Source of the DNA: Skeletonema tropicum
Taxonomy: Eukaryota; Bacillariophyta; Thalassiosirophyceae; Thalassiosirales; Thalassiosiraceae
Assembly: GCA_037178625.1 (NCBI GenBank)
Contig: CM074128.1
Span: forward strand, 1,488,001 to 1,552,000
Reading direction: 5' to 3'
DNA length: 64,000 bases
Both the position numbers and the translations under genes were made by a program. This document shows, piece after piece, positions 51,670-62,132 of this stretch (position 1 is its first letter; every line of letters starts with the position of its first letter). A model generated the notes under the pieces. The model did not search any database, was not told the origin of the DNA, and saw nothing but the letters and a program-made list of their open reading frames with translations.

Positions 51670-54094
51670 AGGAGGGGTGGCCTCGTACGTAGAACCATAC
51701 TAATTCCGCTAAGTAACCAAGTTGTCAGCCACGAGACATCGGACAGTTACTCCTGTAACCATTTTTGCTAATAGTGTGGCAGCCACGAGACATCTGAGAG
51801 TTACACATGTAACGATTTGGCTGACAAGTTTCCCGAGCCACCACCACCGACCATCAAATAAAAATAATAGTGTCCATGAGAGAGAGATTCACCATGGAAC
51901 ATTAAATAGACAACATAGATCATCAACAATATGTCGTCAAACAAAATGAAGTATGATGAATGGGCTGACAAGCAGCGTAAAGAGAGAGGGGACACAGTAG
52001 AAGTAGGCTCGAAACGATTGAGGAAGGTAAATCCAAAATATGTCGACAACCAAAAAAGTCACAGCAACACCTCCATTGCCCAAAACAACATCAATAATGA
52101 AATTGAGTCGAATGCTGTTTCGTCCAAAGAGGTACAGGCGGAGCGACATGGGGAGAATGGGTCGTCCCCTGCAACGCAGCGTCTTGTCAAAACATCTACT
52201 ATGAATAATATTAATGACACAACTTCCGTCAATAATGCACCCTCCGAATCTCTGCCGTCTACCTCCAGATCTACCTCCCCCCTTCTCGTCAATGATCCGG
52301 GAGCGAGCGAAGCGAGCGACCTTACTTCTCTCTATAATCAATATATGAACCAATATCAGATAAAGTGGTATTACTATATTACTCTGATGATAGCATTCGC
52401 AAGATCTTTATGGCTGAACCGCGGTTTGGATCAACATGTGATGGAGATAAAGTTGTATTGGCTATGACACTCTTCTTCCTTCGCCTGCATCTCCATGCAC
52501 TTGACGGTGAAATTCCTGCGCTACATCGAGCTCAGTACTTGTGGTGTTCTATGATATGGCTTACAACAATTAATGGTGTATCTATGATCACGAAACGAAA
52601 TGTTGTAGTAGAGGTTATCTCATTAATGTTTCTTGTGTTGAGAGATGATGTCCCCAAGCCGAGGTTCACCACAAGTGAAGCCGCTGAGCATATGTTCGGG
52701 CAACTTCGTCAAATGATTCGAGAGTTCACTGTGTTGGAATTTGCGCAGCTTGCTGAAAAATTAAACCGCCGCATGAAGCAAATGTACAAGCACCTCTTCC
52801 GACCATCCCGAGACCCACAGAAGGGATACCAAGCCACGTGGAAAAACTTCTTTGAGGCAACTCTAGCGCCCAGTGATGATACGATGATGAGGGGGACTGT
52901 TATTATTTCGGATGATGGTGATTATGTTGCGCAGCAGATGTGGGAAACTGTGTCGAAAATTATTACATTCTCATCCAAATACATGAGGAAGTTGTTTGAT
53001 GTACTTGGTGTATTAAACAATGAAATATCACCCTTCTGTAGATCATTCTCTTCCCGTATTGATCTGAGAGATGAACTAATCCGCTACCTTCCCCGCACAT
53101 TTACTTACGAAGATGTTCAGGGGAATGCTGACAATTCGGCTGGAGCGATGCAAGATGACGACAATGATGAAGGTAAGGATGATTTTGCTGAGCTGATAGA
53201 AGATCGCATTAAGCGCTTCGGTGAAGAAATGACGAAGGCTAATGACAGTGGGAAGAAGGGAAAGGATGATAATGATATTATTGTACTGGGGGGTGATGAT
53301 GAATTGACAGCTGAGGATCAAACGCCCTTCACTTCTACAATCGCAGGTTCAAAGAGCCACGCAGAAAAGTTGATGTCGAGCTTCCGCAGTATGATTGTTT
53401 CCACTTCAATAGAAGAGTTGCAGGATTGTGTACTGACTGCAAGTGCAAGCCTTGCTTGCACAGAACATGTTATGGGTTCTACAAGCAAAGAAAGGAAAGT
53501 GAAATCATTGGTGCAGCGTTGGATAGCTTCTCCGCCCGAACGTATTAAATCAAATGAAGATGGTGAAGTAGTTGCTGAGGATATTCTCATCGAGAGGGAT
53601 GTTGTTATTATTGCAAACGTGAAGATTGGAAATGGAGCAAACGCTACTACGGTGCAACGACCATTTCGTGTCATGGTGATTCATGATAAACATTACAACA
53701 AGTGGATGATAAGTCAATCGTCTAGTAAGAAGTGGGGGAAAGAAGCAAAGCCATACAAGGTAGACATTCGAATGCTCCGGAAGAATGAAGTTGGTGAGTA
53801 TGAAGATGTCGAATTATATGATGCAGATTACAACAAGGAAGAGGTTGCAAAGCGTATTGGAGAGAATTTGATTCTCGATGTAGTTGGAAAGTTGCATGTA
53901 ATTGGTTGAGTTCATTAATAATGGGGTTATTTCATGTTAGACTTTTCGTAGAGGTTCAGCCTCCCTACCCATGTAACCCGATGTTACAGATCCTAGTACA
54001 AGTTTACGTAGGAATTAAATTCCTACGTCATCAGCGAGGAAGCCAGCAGTTACACATGTAACGATTTCGCGGACAGGTTGAGGCCACCCCTCCT
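51670..54094 (+). mobile_element. DNA transposon with 15-bp TIRs and 8-bp TSD (2425 bp)
   Basis: TIRs AGGAGGGGTGGCCTC at 51670-51684 and its exact inverse at 54080-54094. Flanks ATGACAGC at 51662-51669 and 54095-54102. The unoccupied site, with a single ATGACAGC, is present at 23906-23913 in the other copy of the host repeat. Subterminal direct repeats at the left share CAGCCACGAGACATC and GTTAC-C-TGTAAC (51728 and 51780); related GTTACACATGTAACGATTT stands at the right end (about 54050). It carries one gene on the + strand. An 8-bp duplication fits hAT or P superfamilies. Confidence 0.92.
51931..53909 (+). pseudogene. Transposon-encoded protein with frame change (two ORFs)
   Basis: The first frame (51931-52467) begins MSSNKMKYDEWADKQRKERG and is polar. 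Near 52365-52400 the sensible frame changes to one running to TGA at 53909. The second frame has FGSTCDGDKVVLAMTLFFLR, RFTTSEAAEHMFGQLRQMIR, LAEKLNRRMKQMYKHLFRPS, an Asp-rich low-complexity stretch, and a tail with FRVMVIHDKHYNKWMISQSS. The SEAAEHMFGQLR segment recalls the C-terminal FG-IR region of cut-and-paste transposases; no full catalytic domain is seen. The 26 bases GTATTACT...GATGATAG would restore the frame if removed as an intron but are too short to be credible. A one-base indel is likelier. Confidence 0.5.
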
Positions 54095-54182
54095 ATGACA
54101 GCGATGGCCACCTAACAAGATTAATTGTGTATCCGAATCTACCCCGAATCTATCCGATATCGAATCAATGAGTTGTTTCTCC

Positions 54183-54640
54183 TTAAGGCGCCGCGGTCGC
54201 TCGCTTAACGGTACTGCTTTTTTGACGAAAAATACACCTCCACCATGGCGCTCATCTAGCTAACTATCCGACACTCGTAGCTATGAATGTAATGCCTCCG
54301 GGAGTCTCACTGTTATTAATTATATTAGCCCCCCGCCCCTGCTAATTGCTGCCGCCGTCTATCGCCAGCAAGCTATCGTGCATTTATATATTTTGCATAA
54401 TTTATATATAATTATATATAAATTATGCAAAATATATAAATGCACGATAGCTTGCTGGCGATAGATGCCGGTAGCGATTAGCAGGGGCGGGGGGCTAATA
54501 TAATTAATAACGGTGAGACTCCCAGAGGCATTACATTCATAGCTACGAGTGTCGGATAGTTAGCTAGATGAGCGCCATGGTGGAGGTGTCATTTTTCGTG
54601 GTCAAAAAATTTTAGCGATCAAGCGACCGCGGCGCCTTAA
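54183..54640. mobile_element. Foldback element with about 225-bp arms at TTAA
   Basis: 54187-54636 is one long inverted repeat. Arms start GGCGCCGCGGTCGCT, share CCACCATGGCGCTCATCTAG and GCCCCCCGCCCCTGCTAAT, and meet in an AT-rich centre (TATATAATTATATA near 54413). The arms are roughly 95 percent alike by eye. TTAA stands at both outer edges (54183-54186 and 54637-54640), consistent with a piggyBac-type 4-bp target duplication. There is no ORF. Confidence 0.85.
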
Positions 54641-54939
54641 TCCCGTGCTTCATCTCTCTTCGCTCCCTCATTCAAAAAGAATGACCGGGTAATTATTCAC
54701 GAAAGACAAGTTCGTGTACCGACTGAAGTCGTTATGTGTCTAACGTAATCACGGATCGTGAATGCACATCGCATCAAAAGAGCGTTTTCTGTTGGCACCT
54801 TCCGCCTTCGCGCTGCGCTTTGCTTCAAGAACCTTTGCTCACTCTTTTTCAACTTAAAAGACACAATAGAACTTAGACACCAAGCAACCTGGAGCAGTTT
54901 ACTTCCTCTTCTTCATCAACTTGGGTGTAAGTAGGTAAA
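54641..54939. other. Promoter side of the peroxidase gene
   Basis: About 300 bp between the foldback element and the peroxidase start codon. Pyrimidine-rich just upstream of the ATG; no named element could be recognised. Confidence 0.35.
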
Positions 54940-57900
54940 ATGAAATACGAAATCCAAGCCTTGGCGTGGCTCATCCTCTCCCCACCGGTTGCTGCATGTC
55001 CATTTGCGAACAGCAGCTTCGGCGGGGGTGGTCTGCCTCCAAACGATGCTGTTCACCGTCAGAACCTTCGCCGTCGTCTCAGCATTGATGAACAACCGAA
55101 ACAACGCGAGCTGCAGACGGGAGGAGGTTGTGTGACAGAAGACACTTATGATGCTATCTTCTCAGATATTGCAGCCGCGAGCGATGCGCAGCCTAACAAT
55201 GTAGAACGTAGCCACTTCTTGGGTGGCATTGTACGTCTAGGTGAGATGAGAAGTAGTGCTTGACTGTTTGATTGTGCTTTTGCTTGTATCTTGTATTATG
55301 CTTCGCTCAGCTCAAACAACTCACAATAGATGCTCCTGCCTTTTATCTTTACCCTTACCCTCACCTTCACCTTGGCTGCGCAGCTGCTCATGACTTTATG
55401 GACTTCGACATCACTAATCCAAATGCACCTATGGGCGCAGATGGCTGCATCGATTGGAACCATGACGCGAATAGTGGACTTGACACGATTTGGTGTCATG
55501 ACGGCACCTGTCCTCTCACTGAAATCTACAATGAGAAGTACTCATTCATGAGCAGAGCAGACTACTGGGTTGCTGCCTCCGAAGCAGTTATCAAGCTGAG
55601 CTCACCAAACAATGGCCTCGACTTGAAAAGTACGTTCAAGTGGGGACGAGTGGATGCCGACCAATGTCCAGATGCAGCTCTTCGCCTTCCAGCAGACAAT
55701 GCATGCGGAGAAGTAGAAAATGTATTCTTGAACCGACTTGGACTCAGTTGGACAGATGCCGTTGCCTTGCTTGGAGCGCATACGCTTGGAAGAGGCAGTA
55801 GCGACTTCTCTGGGCATGACGGAATCTGGGTGGATACAAATCAGGAGGCCACAGTCTTTGACAAGAGGTACTACGAGGAGGTTCTTCGCAGGGCATGGGT
55901 GCCTCGTAATCAAGGGACAGCTCTTCAAGACTGGACATGGGGAGGAGGCAACAACGGCTCTCCTCGCTTCATGCTCAACACCGACATGTGTCTTCTATTT
56001 GACATTGAAACTACATTTCCATGCTGCTCAAGAACCGACCTTACTCAAAACGATGGGACTAATCAATGCGATAGGGGTAACAATAATCTGGCTGGTATTG
56101 AGTGCGGCAGGACGTCAAACCAGGAAACCGAGGATGCCATGATTCTATTCTCAGGTCAACGCGACGGTGGTGGGTTTACTAATGACAATGGGCCGTTCTT
56201 CACTGCATTCAGTGTAGCATGGCAAAAAGCAACTACAAATGGATGGGAGGGCAATCTTCAAGACTTTGCATTGTCTTGTGGCACAGCGTCTCCGACGACT
56301 GCACCTCCACCGACAACTCCGCCACCAATCCAGGCGCCAACCTTACCTCCGACTCACAGTGCCAATTGTGTGACCGAAGACACTTATGATGCTATCTTCT
56401 CAGATATTGCAGCCGCGAGCGATGCGCAGCCTAACAATGTAGAACGTAGCCACTTCTTGGGTGGCATTGTACGTCTAGGTGAGATGAGAAGTAGTGCTTG
56501 ACTGTTTGATTGTGCTTTTGCTTGAATTTGTATCTTGTATCTTGTATTATGCTTCGCTCAGCTCAAACAACTTATACTACATGTTCTTGCCTCTCATCAC
56601 CTTGGCTTCGCAGCTGCTCATGACTTTATGGACTTCGACATCACTAATCCAAATGCACCTATGGGCGCAGATGGCTGCATCGATTGGAATCATGACGCGA
56701 ATAGTGGACTTGACACGATTTGGTGTCATGACGGCACCTGTCCTCTCACTGAAATCTACAATGAGAAGTACTCATTCATGAGTAGAGCAGACTACTGGGT
56801 TGCTGCCTCCGAAGCAGTTATCAAGCTGAGCTCACCAAACAATGGCCTCGACTTGAAAAGTACGTTCAAGTGGGGACGAGTGGATGCCGACCAATGTCCA
56901 GATGCAGCTCTTCGCCTTCCAGCAGACAATGCATGCGGAGAAGTAGAAAATGTATTCTTGAACCGACTTGGACTCAGTTGGACAGATGCCGTTGCCTTGC
57001 TTGGAGCGCATACGCTTGGAAGAGGCAGTAGCGACTTCTCTGGGCATGACGGAATCTGGGTGGATACAAATCAGGAGGCCACAGTCTTTGACAAGAGGTA
57101 CTACGAGGAGGTTCTTCGCAGGGCATGGGTGCCTCGTAATCAAGGGACAGCTCTTCAAGACTGGACATGGGGAGGAGGCAACAACGGCTCTCCTCGCTTC
57201 ATGCTCAACACCGACATGTGTCTTCTATTTGACATTGAAACTACATTTCCATGCTGCTCAAGAACCGACCTTACTCAAAACGATGGGACTAATCAATGCG
57301 ATAGGGGTAACAATAATCTGGCTGGTATTGAGTGCGGCAGGACGTCAAACCAGGAAACCGAGGATGCCATGATTCTATTCTCAGGTCAACGCGACGGTGG
57401 TGGGTTTACTAATGACAATGGGCCGTTCTTCACTGCATTCAGTGTAGCATGGCAAAAAGCAACTACAAATGGATGGGAGGGCAATCTTCAAGACTTTGCA
57501 TTGTCTTGTGGCACAGCGTCTCCGACGACTGCACCTCCACCGACAACTCCGCCACCAATCCAGGCGCCAACCTTACCTCCGACTCACAGTGCCAATTGTG
57601 TGACCGAAGACACTTATGATGCTATCTTCTCAGATATTGCAGCCGCGAGCGATGCGCAGCCTAACAATGTAGAACGTAGCCACTTCTTGGGTGGCATTGT
57701 ACGTCTAGGTGAGATGAGAAGTAGTGCTTGACTGTTTGATTGTGCTTTTGCTTGAATTTGTATCTTGTATCTTGTATTATGCTTCGCTCAGCTCAAACAA
57801 CTCATACTACATGTTCTTGCCTCTCATCACCTTGGCTTCGCAGCTGCTCATGACTTTATGGACTTCGACATCACTAATCCAAATGCACCTATGGGCGCAG

Positions 57901-59171
57901 ATGGCTGCATCGATTGGAATCATGACGCGAATAGTGGACTTGACACGATTTGGTGTCATGACGGCACCTGTCCTCTCACTGAAATCTACAATGAGAAGTA
58001 CTCATTCATGAGTAGAGCAGACTACTGGGTTGCTGCCTCCGAAGCAGTTATCAAGCTGAGCTCACCAAACAATGGCCTCGACTTGAAAAGTACGTTCAAG
58101 TGGGGACGAGTGGATGCCGACCAATGTCCAGATGCAGCTCTTCGCCTTCCAGCAGACAATGCATGCGGAGAAGTAGAAAATGTATTCTTGAACCGACTTG
58201 GACTCAGTTGGACAGATGCCGTTGCCTTGCTTGGAGCGCATACGCTTGGAAGAGGCAGTAGCGACTTCTCTGGGCATGACGGAATCTGGGTGGATACAAA
58301 TCAGGAGGCCACAGTCTTTGACAAGAGGTACTACGAGGAGGTTCTTCGCAGGGCATGGGTGCCTCGCAATCAAGGGACAGCTCTTCAAGACTGGACATGG
58401 GGAGGAGGCAACAACGGCTCTCCTCGCTTCATGCTCAACACCGACATGTGTCTTCTATTTGACATTGAAACTACATTTCCATGCTGCTCAAGAACCGACC
58501 TTACTCAAAACGATGGGACTAATCAATGCGATAGGGGCAATAATAATCTGGCTGGTATTGAGTGCGGCAGGACGTCAAACCAGGAAACCGAGGATGCCAT
58601 GATTCTATTCTCAGGTCAACGCGACGGTGGTGGGTTTACTAATGACAATGGGCCGTTCTTCACTGCATTCAGTGTAGCATGGCAAAAAGCAACTACAAAT
58701 GGATGGGAGGGCAATCTTCATGACTTTGCATTGTCTTGTGGCACAGCGTCTCCGACGACTGCACCTCCACCGACAACTCCGCCACCAATCCAGGCGCCAA
58801 CATCACCTCCGACGGCCCGTCCGACACCTCGTCCTACTTTTTCTCCGACCGAAACTTGCGAAGACGTAGTTTCTTTCACAGATAATAATGGCAGAACTAG
58901 AGATTGTGCATGGGTTATCGCCAATCAACGTTGTCAACCTTTTGCCCACTTATGCCCAGTGTCTTGTGACCAATGTGCATGTCTCTTGCAAAAGAGTGTC
59001 TGTACCTCTGGTGAAGATTGCTGCTCTGGGAGTTGTGTAGCCGGTCAATGCGCTTGTTTGAGTAAGAATACCCCATGTACATCTAACGATCAGTGTTGTT
59101 CAGATATTTGCCGAGAAGATGGAACCTGCGAAGGAAGCAAGCAGAAGAATTCTATCGAGACTGTAGAATAA
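54940..59171 (+). CDS. Secreted heme peroxidase with three near-identical peroxidase domains (1272 aa)
   Basis: Exons 54940..55240, 55384..56478, 56614..57708 and 57844..59171. Each intron falls in the same codon (CTAG|GTGAGA...GCAG|CTGCT), and the total is exactly 1273 codons. The signal peptide is MKYEIQALAWLILSPPVAA. Each domain of about 410 residues starts CVTEDTYDAIFSDIAAASDA, has the distal site IVRLAAHDFMDFD (Arg and His), the segment FKWGRVDADQCPDAALRLPA, and the proximal heme ligand in AVALLGAHTLGRG. Each ends in a Pro/Thr linker (TAPPPTTPPPIQAPT). The fold is of the plant/fungal/APX peroxidase superfamily. The C terminus adds a ShK-like domain (CEDVVSFTDNNGRTRDCAWV...CPVSCDQC) and two CC-type Cys-rich repeats (SGEDCCSGSCVAGQC, SNDQCCSDIC). 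It likely acts outside the cell on hydrogen peroxide and phenolic or halide substrates; the substrate is unknown. Confidence 0.9.
55131..58800 (+). repeat. Three tandem copies of a 1.23-kb peroxidase unit
   Basis: Units of 1230 bp (second to third copy) include exon and intron sequence and differ at only a few bases. Copy 1 differs more in its intron (143 bp with an extra CTTACCCTCACCTTCACC tract versus 135 bp). Copy 3 diverges after GGCGCCAAC at about 58800, where the linker passes into the Cys-rich tail. Confidence 0.92.
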
Positions 59172-59373
59172 ATGAGCGAGGGTGAAAAGTTAACTTAATA
59201 ATCTGTGTTGTAATAATACTTGACTTCCTCACACCTTGTAACAGATGTTTCGTTGCCACCTCATTTAATTTTGACGTAAATGAAGTCTATTTGCACTGCT
59301 TTTATGTTCCCGTACTCAGGCCTATCCCACCCCATTCACAATAAACTTGTCCTTCATATCTGAAGCATCGAAT

Positions 59374-60132
59374 CTATTTCGGATTTGGATTAAGAATTGA
59401 GCCCAATTCCGGATCAAACTCTTTGTAGTTCAGTTCATTTTCCTCCATCACTTTTGCCTTTTGCTGATCCAGAATATCCTGCGGAAAGTAGCTCAAGAAC
59501 TCGTCAATATCCCTACGTACAGACTCCAACCCCTTGGTAACAATAGCTTCCTTACCAGCCAATGAATCAACCTTGATGTTTTCTACATCTTGGCTGTCGA
59601 AGTATTCAATAATGGTGAACAAACTTTGCACGGCACTCTGTCCTACACCACTAGCCTGTACTTTTGCGGTACCACTTAAATAAGAACTAGCCGCGATAAC
59701 GCTATCCGACAGTTTGTAATTGTTCAAAATGAATTTGACTGCTAGCTTGACATTGGCACGTTGTGAATCCTTGAACGTCTTACTATTGATAATTCTGGTC
59801 TCTTGCTCAGTAGCCTCACGCACTCGGAGTATATTGTATATGTAATTCTCCAATGGAAGACGTTTTGAAGATGGTGATTTGGGAGCATCATCATCTGCTG
59901 CAATAGCATCAATTGGCGAGCTTAGCAGAGTAGCAAATGATGAAGTGGCGATGACGTTTGCAAAAGATCTTCGGCTCATGTTCAATTTGTTGTCACCATC
60001 GTTCGTGATGGCTGCGAGTGATGTCGATTGCCGACATCTGGAAACACAACTTGATGAAGATACAGTGAATGCGACACATGGCGATTCAACTGCCAGTGCT
60101 GCCAAAACGGCGTAGGAGAGAAGTTTCGTCAT
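59374..60132 (-). CDS. Thylakoid-lumen protein precursor of unknown function (252 aa)
   Basis: Single exon. The leader is tripartite: a signal peptide (LLSYAVLAALAVESPCVAF) with a cleavage region ending in a Phe-containing CVAF-TVSS motif typical of diatom plastid import; a plastid transit part; and a twin-arginine-type thylakoid signal (SRRSFANVIATSSFATLLSS, ending AIAA at about residue 79). The mature part is helical (YIYNILRVREATEQETRIIN, VKLAVKFILNNYKLSDSVIA, FTIIEYFDSQDVENI) and ends in an acidic tail. PsbQ-like or other small photosystem-associated lumen proteins have a similar shape, but no clear family match is visible. Divergent from the dioxygenase gene. Confidence 0.75.
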   Translation of the reverse strand: MTKLLSYAVLAALAVESPCVAFTVSSSSCVSRCRQSTSLAAITNDGDNKLNMSRRSFANVIATSSFATLLSSPIDAIAADDDAPKSPSSKRLPLENYIYNILRVREATEQETRIINSKTFKDSQRANVKLAVKFILNNYKLSDSVIAASSYLSGTAKVQASGVGQSAVQSLFTIIEYFDSQDVENIKVDSLAGKEAIVTKGLESVRRDIDEFLSYFPQDILDQQKAKVMEENELNYKEFDPELGSILNPNPK

Positions 60133-60617
60133 GGTTGATGCACTGTTTACTTATTTGAGTGAATGAGGGAATCATCTGATGCAAAGGATGATAATGAGTC
60201 ATCTGTCATCTGTCATCTGTCACTTCATCGTTTGTCATCAACAATAATGTCATTTGAATTCCCTTTTGTGACACAACTAATATAATTTGGAGTAAGTAGA
60301 TTTTATGAGAAAGATGGGTAAGTAGGTATGTAAGATTCATAACCGTTATGTAGGAGTAACTATCTTGTAACGGTAAGATCATGAGAAAGATTGGTAAGAA
60401 GCATGTGGCGACGTCACCCGTAGAAAACGTACGTGGGAACTAGTGAGAGAAATGTGTGATTTTTGAGGTTCTTTTGCAGGAATACAACTGGCCATATGCA
60501 GCTAGCTAGACGCTTAGTAATAAGTGTGCAGAAAAGTAGCAGTAGCATTTGGTAGGATAGGTGCAGTGCTATTATTGCATCATTATTTGAGAGAACAGCA
60601 ACGATCCAACACATACA
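60133..60617. other. Divergent intergenic region
   Basis: About 485 bp between the lumen-protein gene (-) and the dioxygenase gene (+), holding both promoters. A CATCTGTCATCTGTCATCTG triplet of TCATCTG words stands at 60198-60222. No gene is supported. Confidence 0.5.
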
Positions 60618-62132
60618 ATGTTGCGCGGGAAGCTCAAGTGGGAGGCGTCCATGATAAAAAAATTCTGTAATCACCGTCATCATGATTTGCAGCGGTCTTC
60701 TGTTTTTGCCACAGAAGGGAGCATTGGCACCACCATCACCAATTCTCGCAACCGCTTGGAACAGATTCGACAAAAATCAAGCATGACGCTACTCCCGAAA
60801 CAATACTTGGATGCATATGATCCAAAACGATTCGATCCAGTAACTCATCAACGAAATGATGTGCTTTTTAATCCCATCGATGGGACGCCTCCATCTGCTG
60901 CTGATTCTAATCCGGCTACACCCGAACAAAAGGATACGCAGGACACTTCAGCATACAACTTCGAAGAGTCTTGGTTAAGTGCACACTTGGATCGATGGCG
61001 CGCAGATCCTAGTGATTTCGATTTGCATTGGCCTACATCAACAAGTGAAGAATTGCAAGACAGCACGAGTAGTTCTACAACAACAAAACGAGTTCTCTGG
61101 TCAAATTGGACTGCAGATTTAGTACGAGATAAAGATAAGTCTCCTATTCTATTTCAATACGAGGATATTGTAAACGATGGAGATAAGCACATGGAGAAGC
61201 GCCTACTGAAAGCATTTTACCAATATGGCCTGGTTTTGATTACTGGGACGCCTACTGCCACTGATTCGCTGCCAGAAGAAGTCATGACCGAAGCAACAAA
61301 GAATGCTACCAACTCACAAGAGAGAGCGGAAGACGCAATTCTTCATTTAGCGTCGATGATTGGGTATCACCCCTTGCAAACACTGTATGGCAGTGGTGTG
61401 TGGAGTACTTCATCCTATTCTTCCTTTTATAACAGTGATGACAGCGATGGTGGTAGTATTGCTGACTCTGCGTATGGATCTACATCGTTACCTCTTCATA
61501 CGGATATGACTTACATGTCCAACCCGCCTGGTGTTCAAATCTTTCTCATGGTGCAACCTGCGACAGCTACCACCTCAACTTTAAGCTGTGATCAGGATTC
61601 AAAACCAATAACACCCAACGGTCAATCAGTTTATCTTGATGGATTTGCTGCAGCAGAGCAATTGAGAAAGGAGAATCCTGATGCATTCCATCTACTTGCC
61701 TCGACTCAAAGGAGATACAGGTGTGTAGATGATTCAGAGGGATGGCACTTGGAGGCTTGTGGGCCACTTATTAATGCAATTCAGAAAGAGGATGGTTGGG
61801 GACCTATCACGTCGATTCGTCACAATGACCTGGATCGTCTACCATACCTTCCGCCCTTCTCTAGTGAGGCAGACTGCTCCAACTTTACACCCTTCTACGA
61901 GGAGCTGCTCTCAGCACACGAAGCTTGGGATAACATACTTCGACGCGAGGAAATGCGTCTGGTTATTGACTTGAAATGTGGAGACTGTGTACTCGTCGCG
62001 AACCAAAGGTGTATGCACGGGAGATATGCCTTTGATGCTTCATCATTCCCAAGAGTAGTTATGGGTTGCTACGTTGGCATGGACGAGCTTGGCTCAAAAT
62101 GGAAGCGTTCCGGTTTCCCGCTCATCATTTGA
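60618..62132 (+). CDS. TauD/TfdA-type Fe(II)/2-oxoglutarate dioxygenase (gamma-butyrobetaine or trimethyllysine hydroxylase-like), 504 aa
   Basis: Single exon. The N terminus is basic and may be a mitochondrial leader. A conserved region begins FEESWLSAHLDRWRADP and FQYEDIVNDGDKHMEKRLLK, then QYGLVLITGTP as in carnitine-pathway dioxygenases. The iron triad is visible as H294 and D296 in PLHTDMTYMSNPPGVQIFLM and H467 in NQRCMHGRYAF. R479 in FPRVVMGCYV is the likely 2-oxoglutarate ligand. The linker YLDGFAAAEQLRKENPDAF is also typical. These enzymes hydroxylate trimethyllysine or gamma-butyrobetaine in carnitine synthesis; the substrate choice is not decidable. A Ser/Asp-rich insert just before the HxD motif (about 265-290) is unusual. 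Confidence 0.85.
   Translation: MLRGKLKWEASMIKKFCNHRHHDLQRSSVFATEGSIGTTITNSRNRLEQIRQKSSMTLLPKQYLDAYDPKRFDPVTHQRNDVLFNPIDGTPPSAADSNPATPEQKDTQDTSAYNFEESWLSAHLDRWRADPSDFDLHWPTSTSEELQDSTSSSTTTKRVLWSNWTADLVRDKDKSPILFQYEDIVNDGDKHMEKRLLKAFYQYGLVLITGTPTATDSLPEEVMTEATKNATNSQERAEDAILHLASMIGYHPLQTLYGSGVWSTSSYSSFYNSDDSDGGSIADSAYGSTSLPLHTDMTYMSNPPGVQIFLMVQPATATTSTLSCDQDSKPITPNGQSVYLDGFAAAEQLRKENPDAFHLLASTQRRYRCVDDSEGWHLEACGPLINAIQKEDGWGPITSIRHNDLDRLPYLPPFSSEADCSNFTPFYEELLSAHEAWDNILRREEMRLVIDLKCGDCVLVANQRCMHGRYAFDASSFPRVVMGCYVGMDELGSKWKRSGFPLII

Larger units (their letters stand above)
49611..54119 (-). repeat. Dispersed repeat, right copy, carrying two nested insertions
   Basis: Matches 22507-23930. It includes about 335 bp absent from the left copy (about 49912-50248), where a minus-strand frame reads SHALDLDECKTTELLAQRMA and RMEERLGHLLQCIP. 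The repeat is interrupted by a Stowaway-like MITE (51318-51649) and by a TIR transposon (51670-54094). It resumes with GATGGCCACCTAACAAG (54103-54119), exactly as in the uninterrupted left copy. Confidence 0.8.

Noticed and set aside
52390..52420. 26-nt intron restoring the frame in the transposon gene
   Set aside because: GT and AG are present, but 26 nt is too short for a spliceosomal intron; a small indel explains the frame change better.
55602..58602. Repeated 108- and 134-codon ORFs in other frames of the peroxidase units
   Set aside because: They occur identically in each unit because the units are identical; the peroxidase frame explains the conservation.
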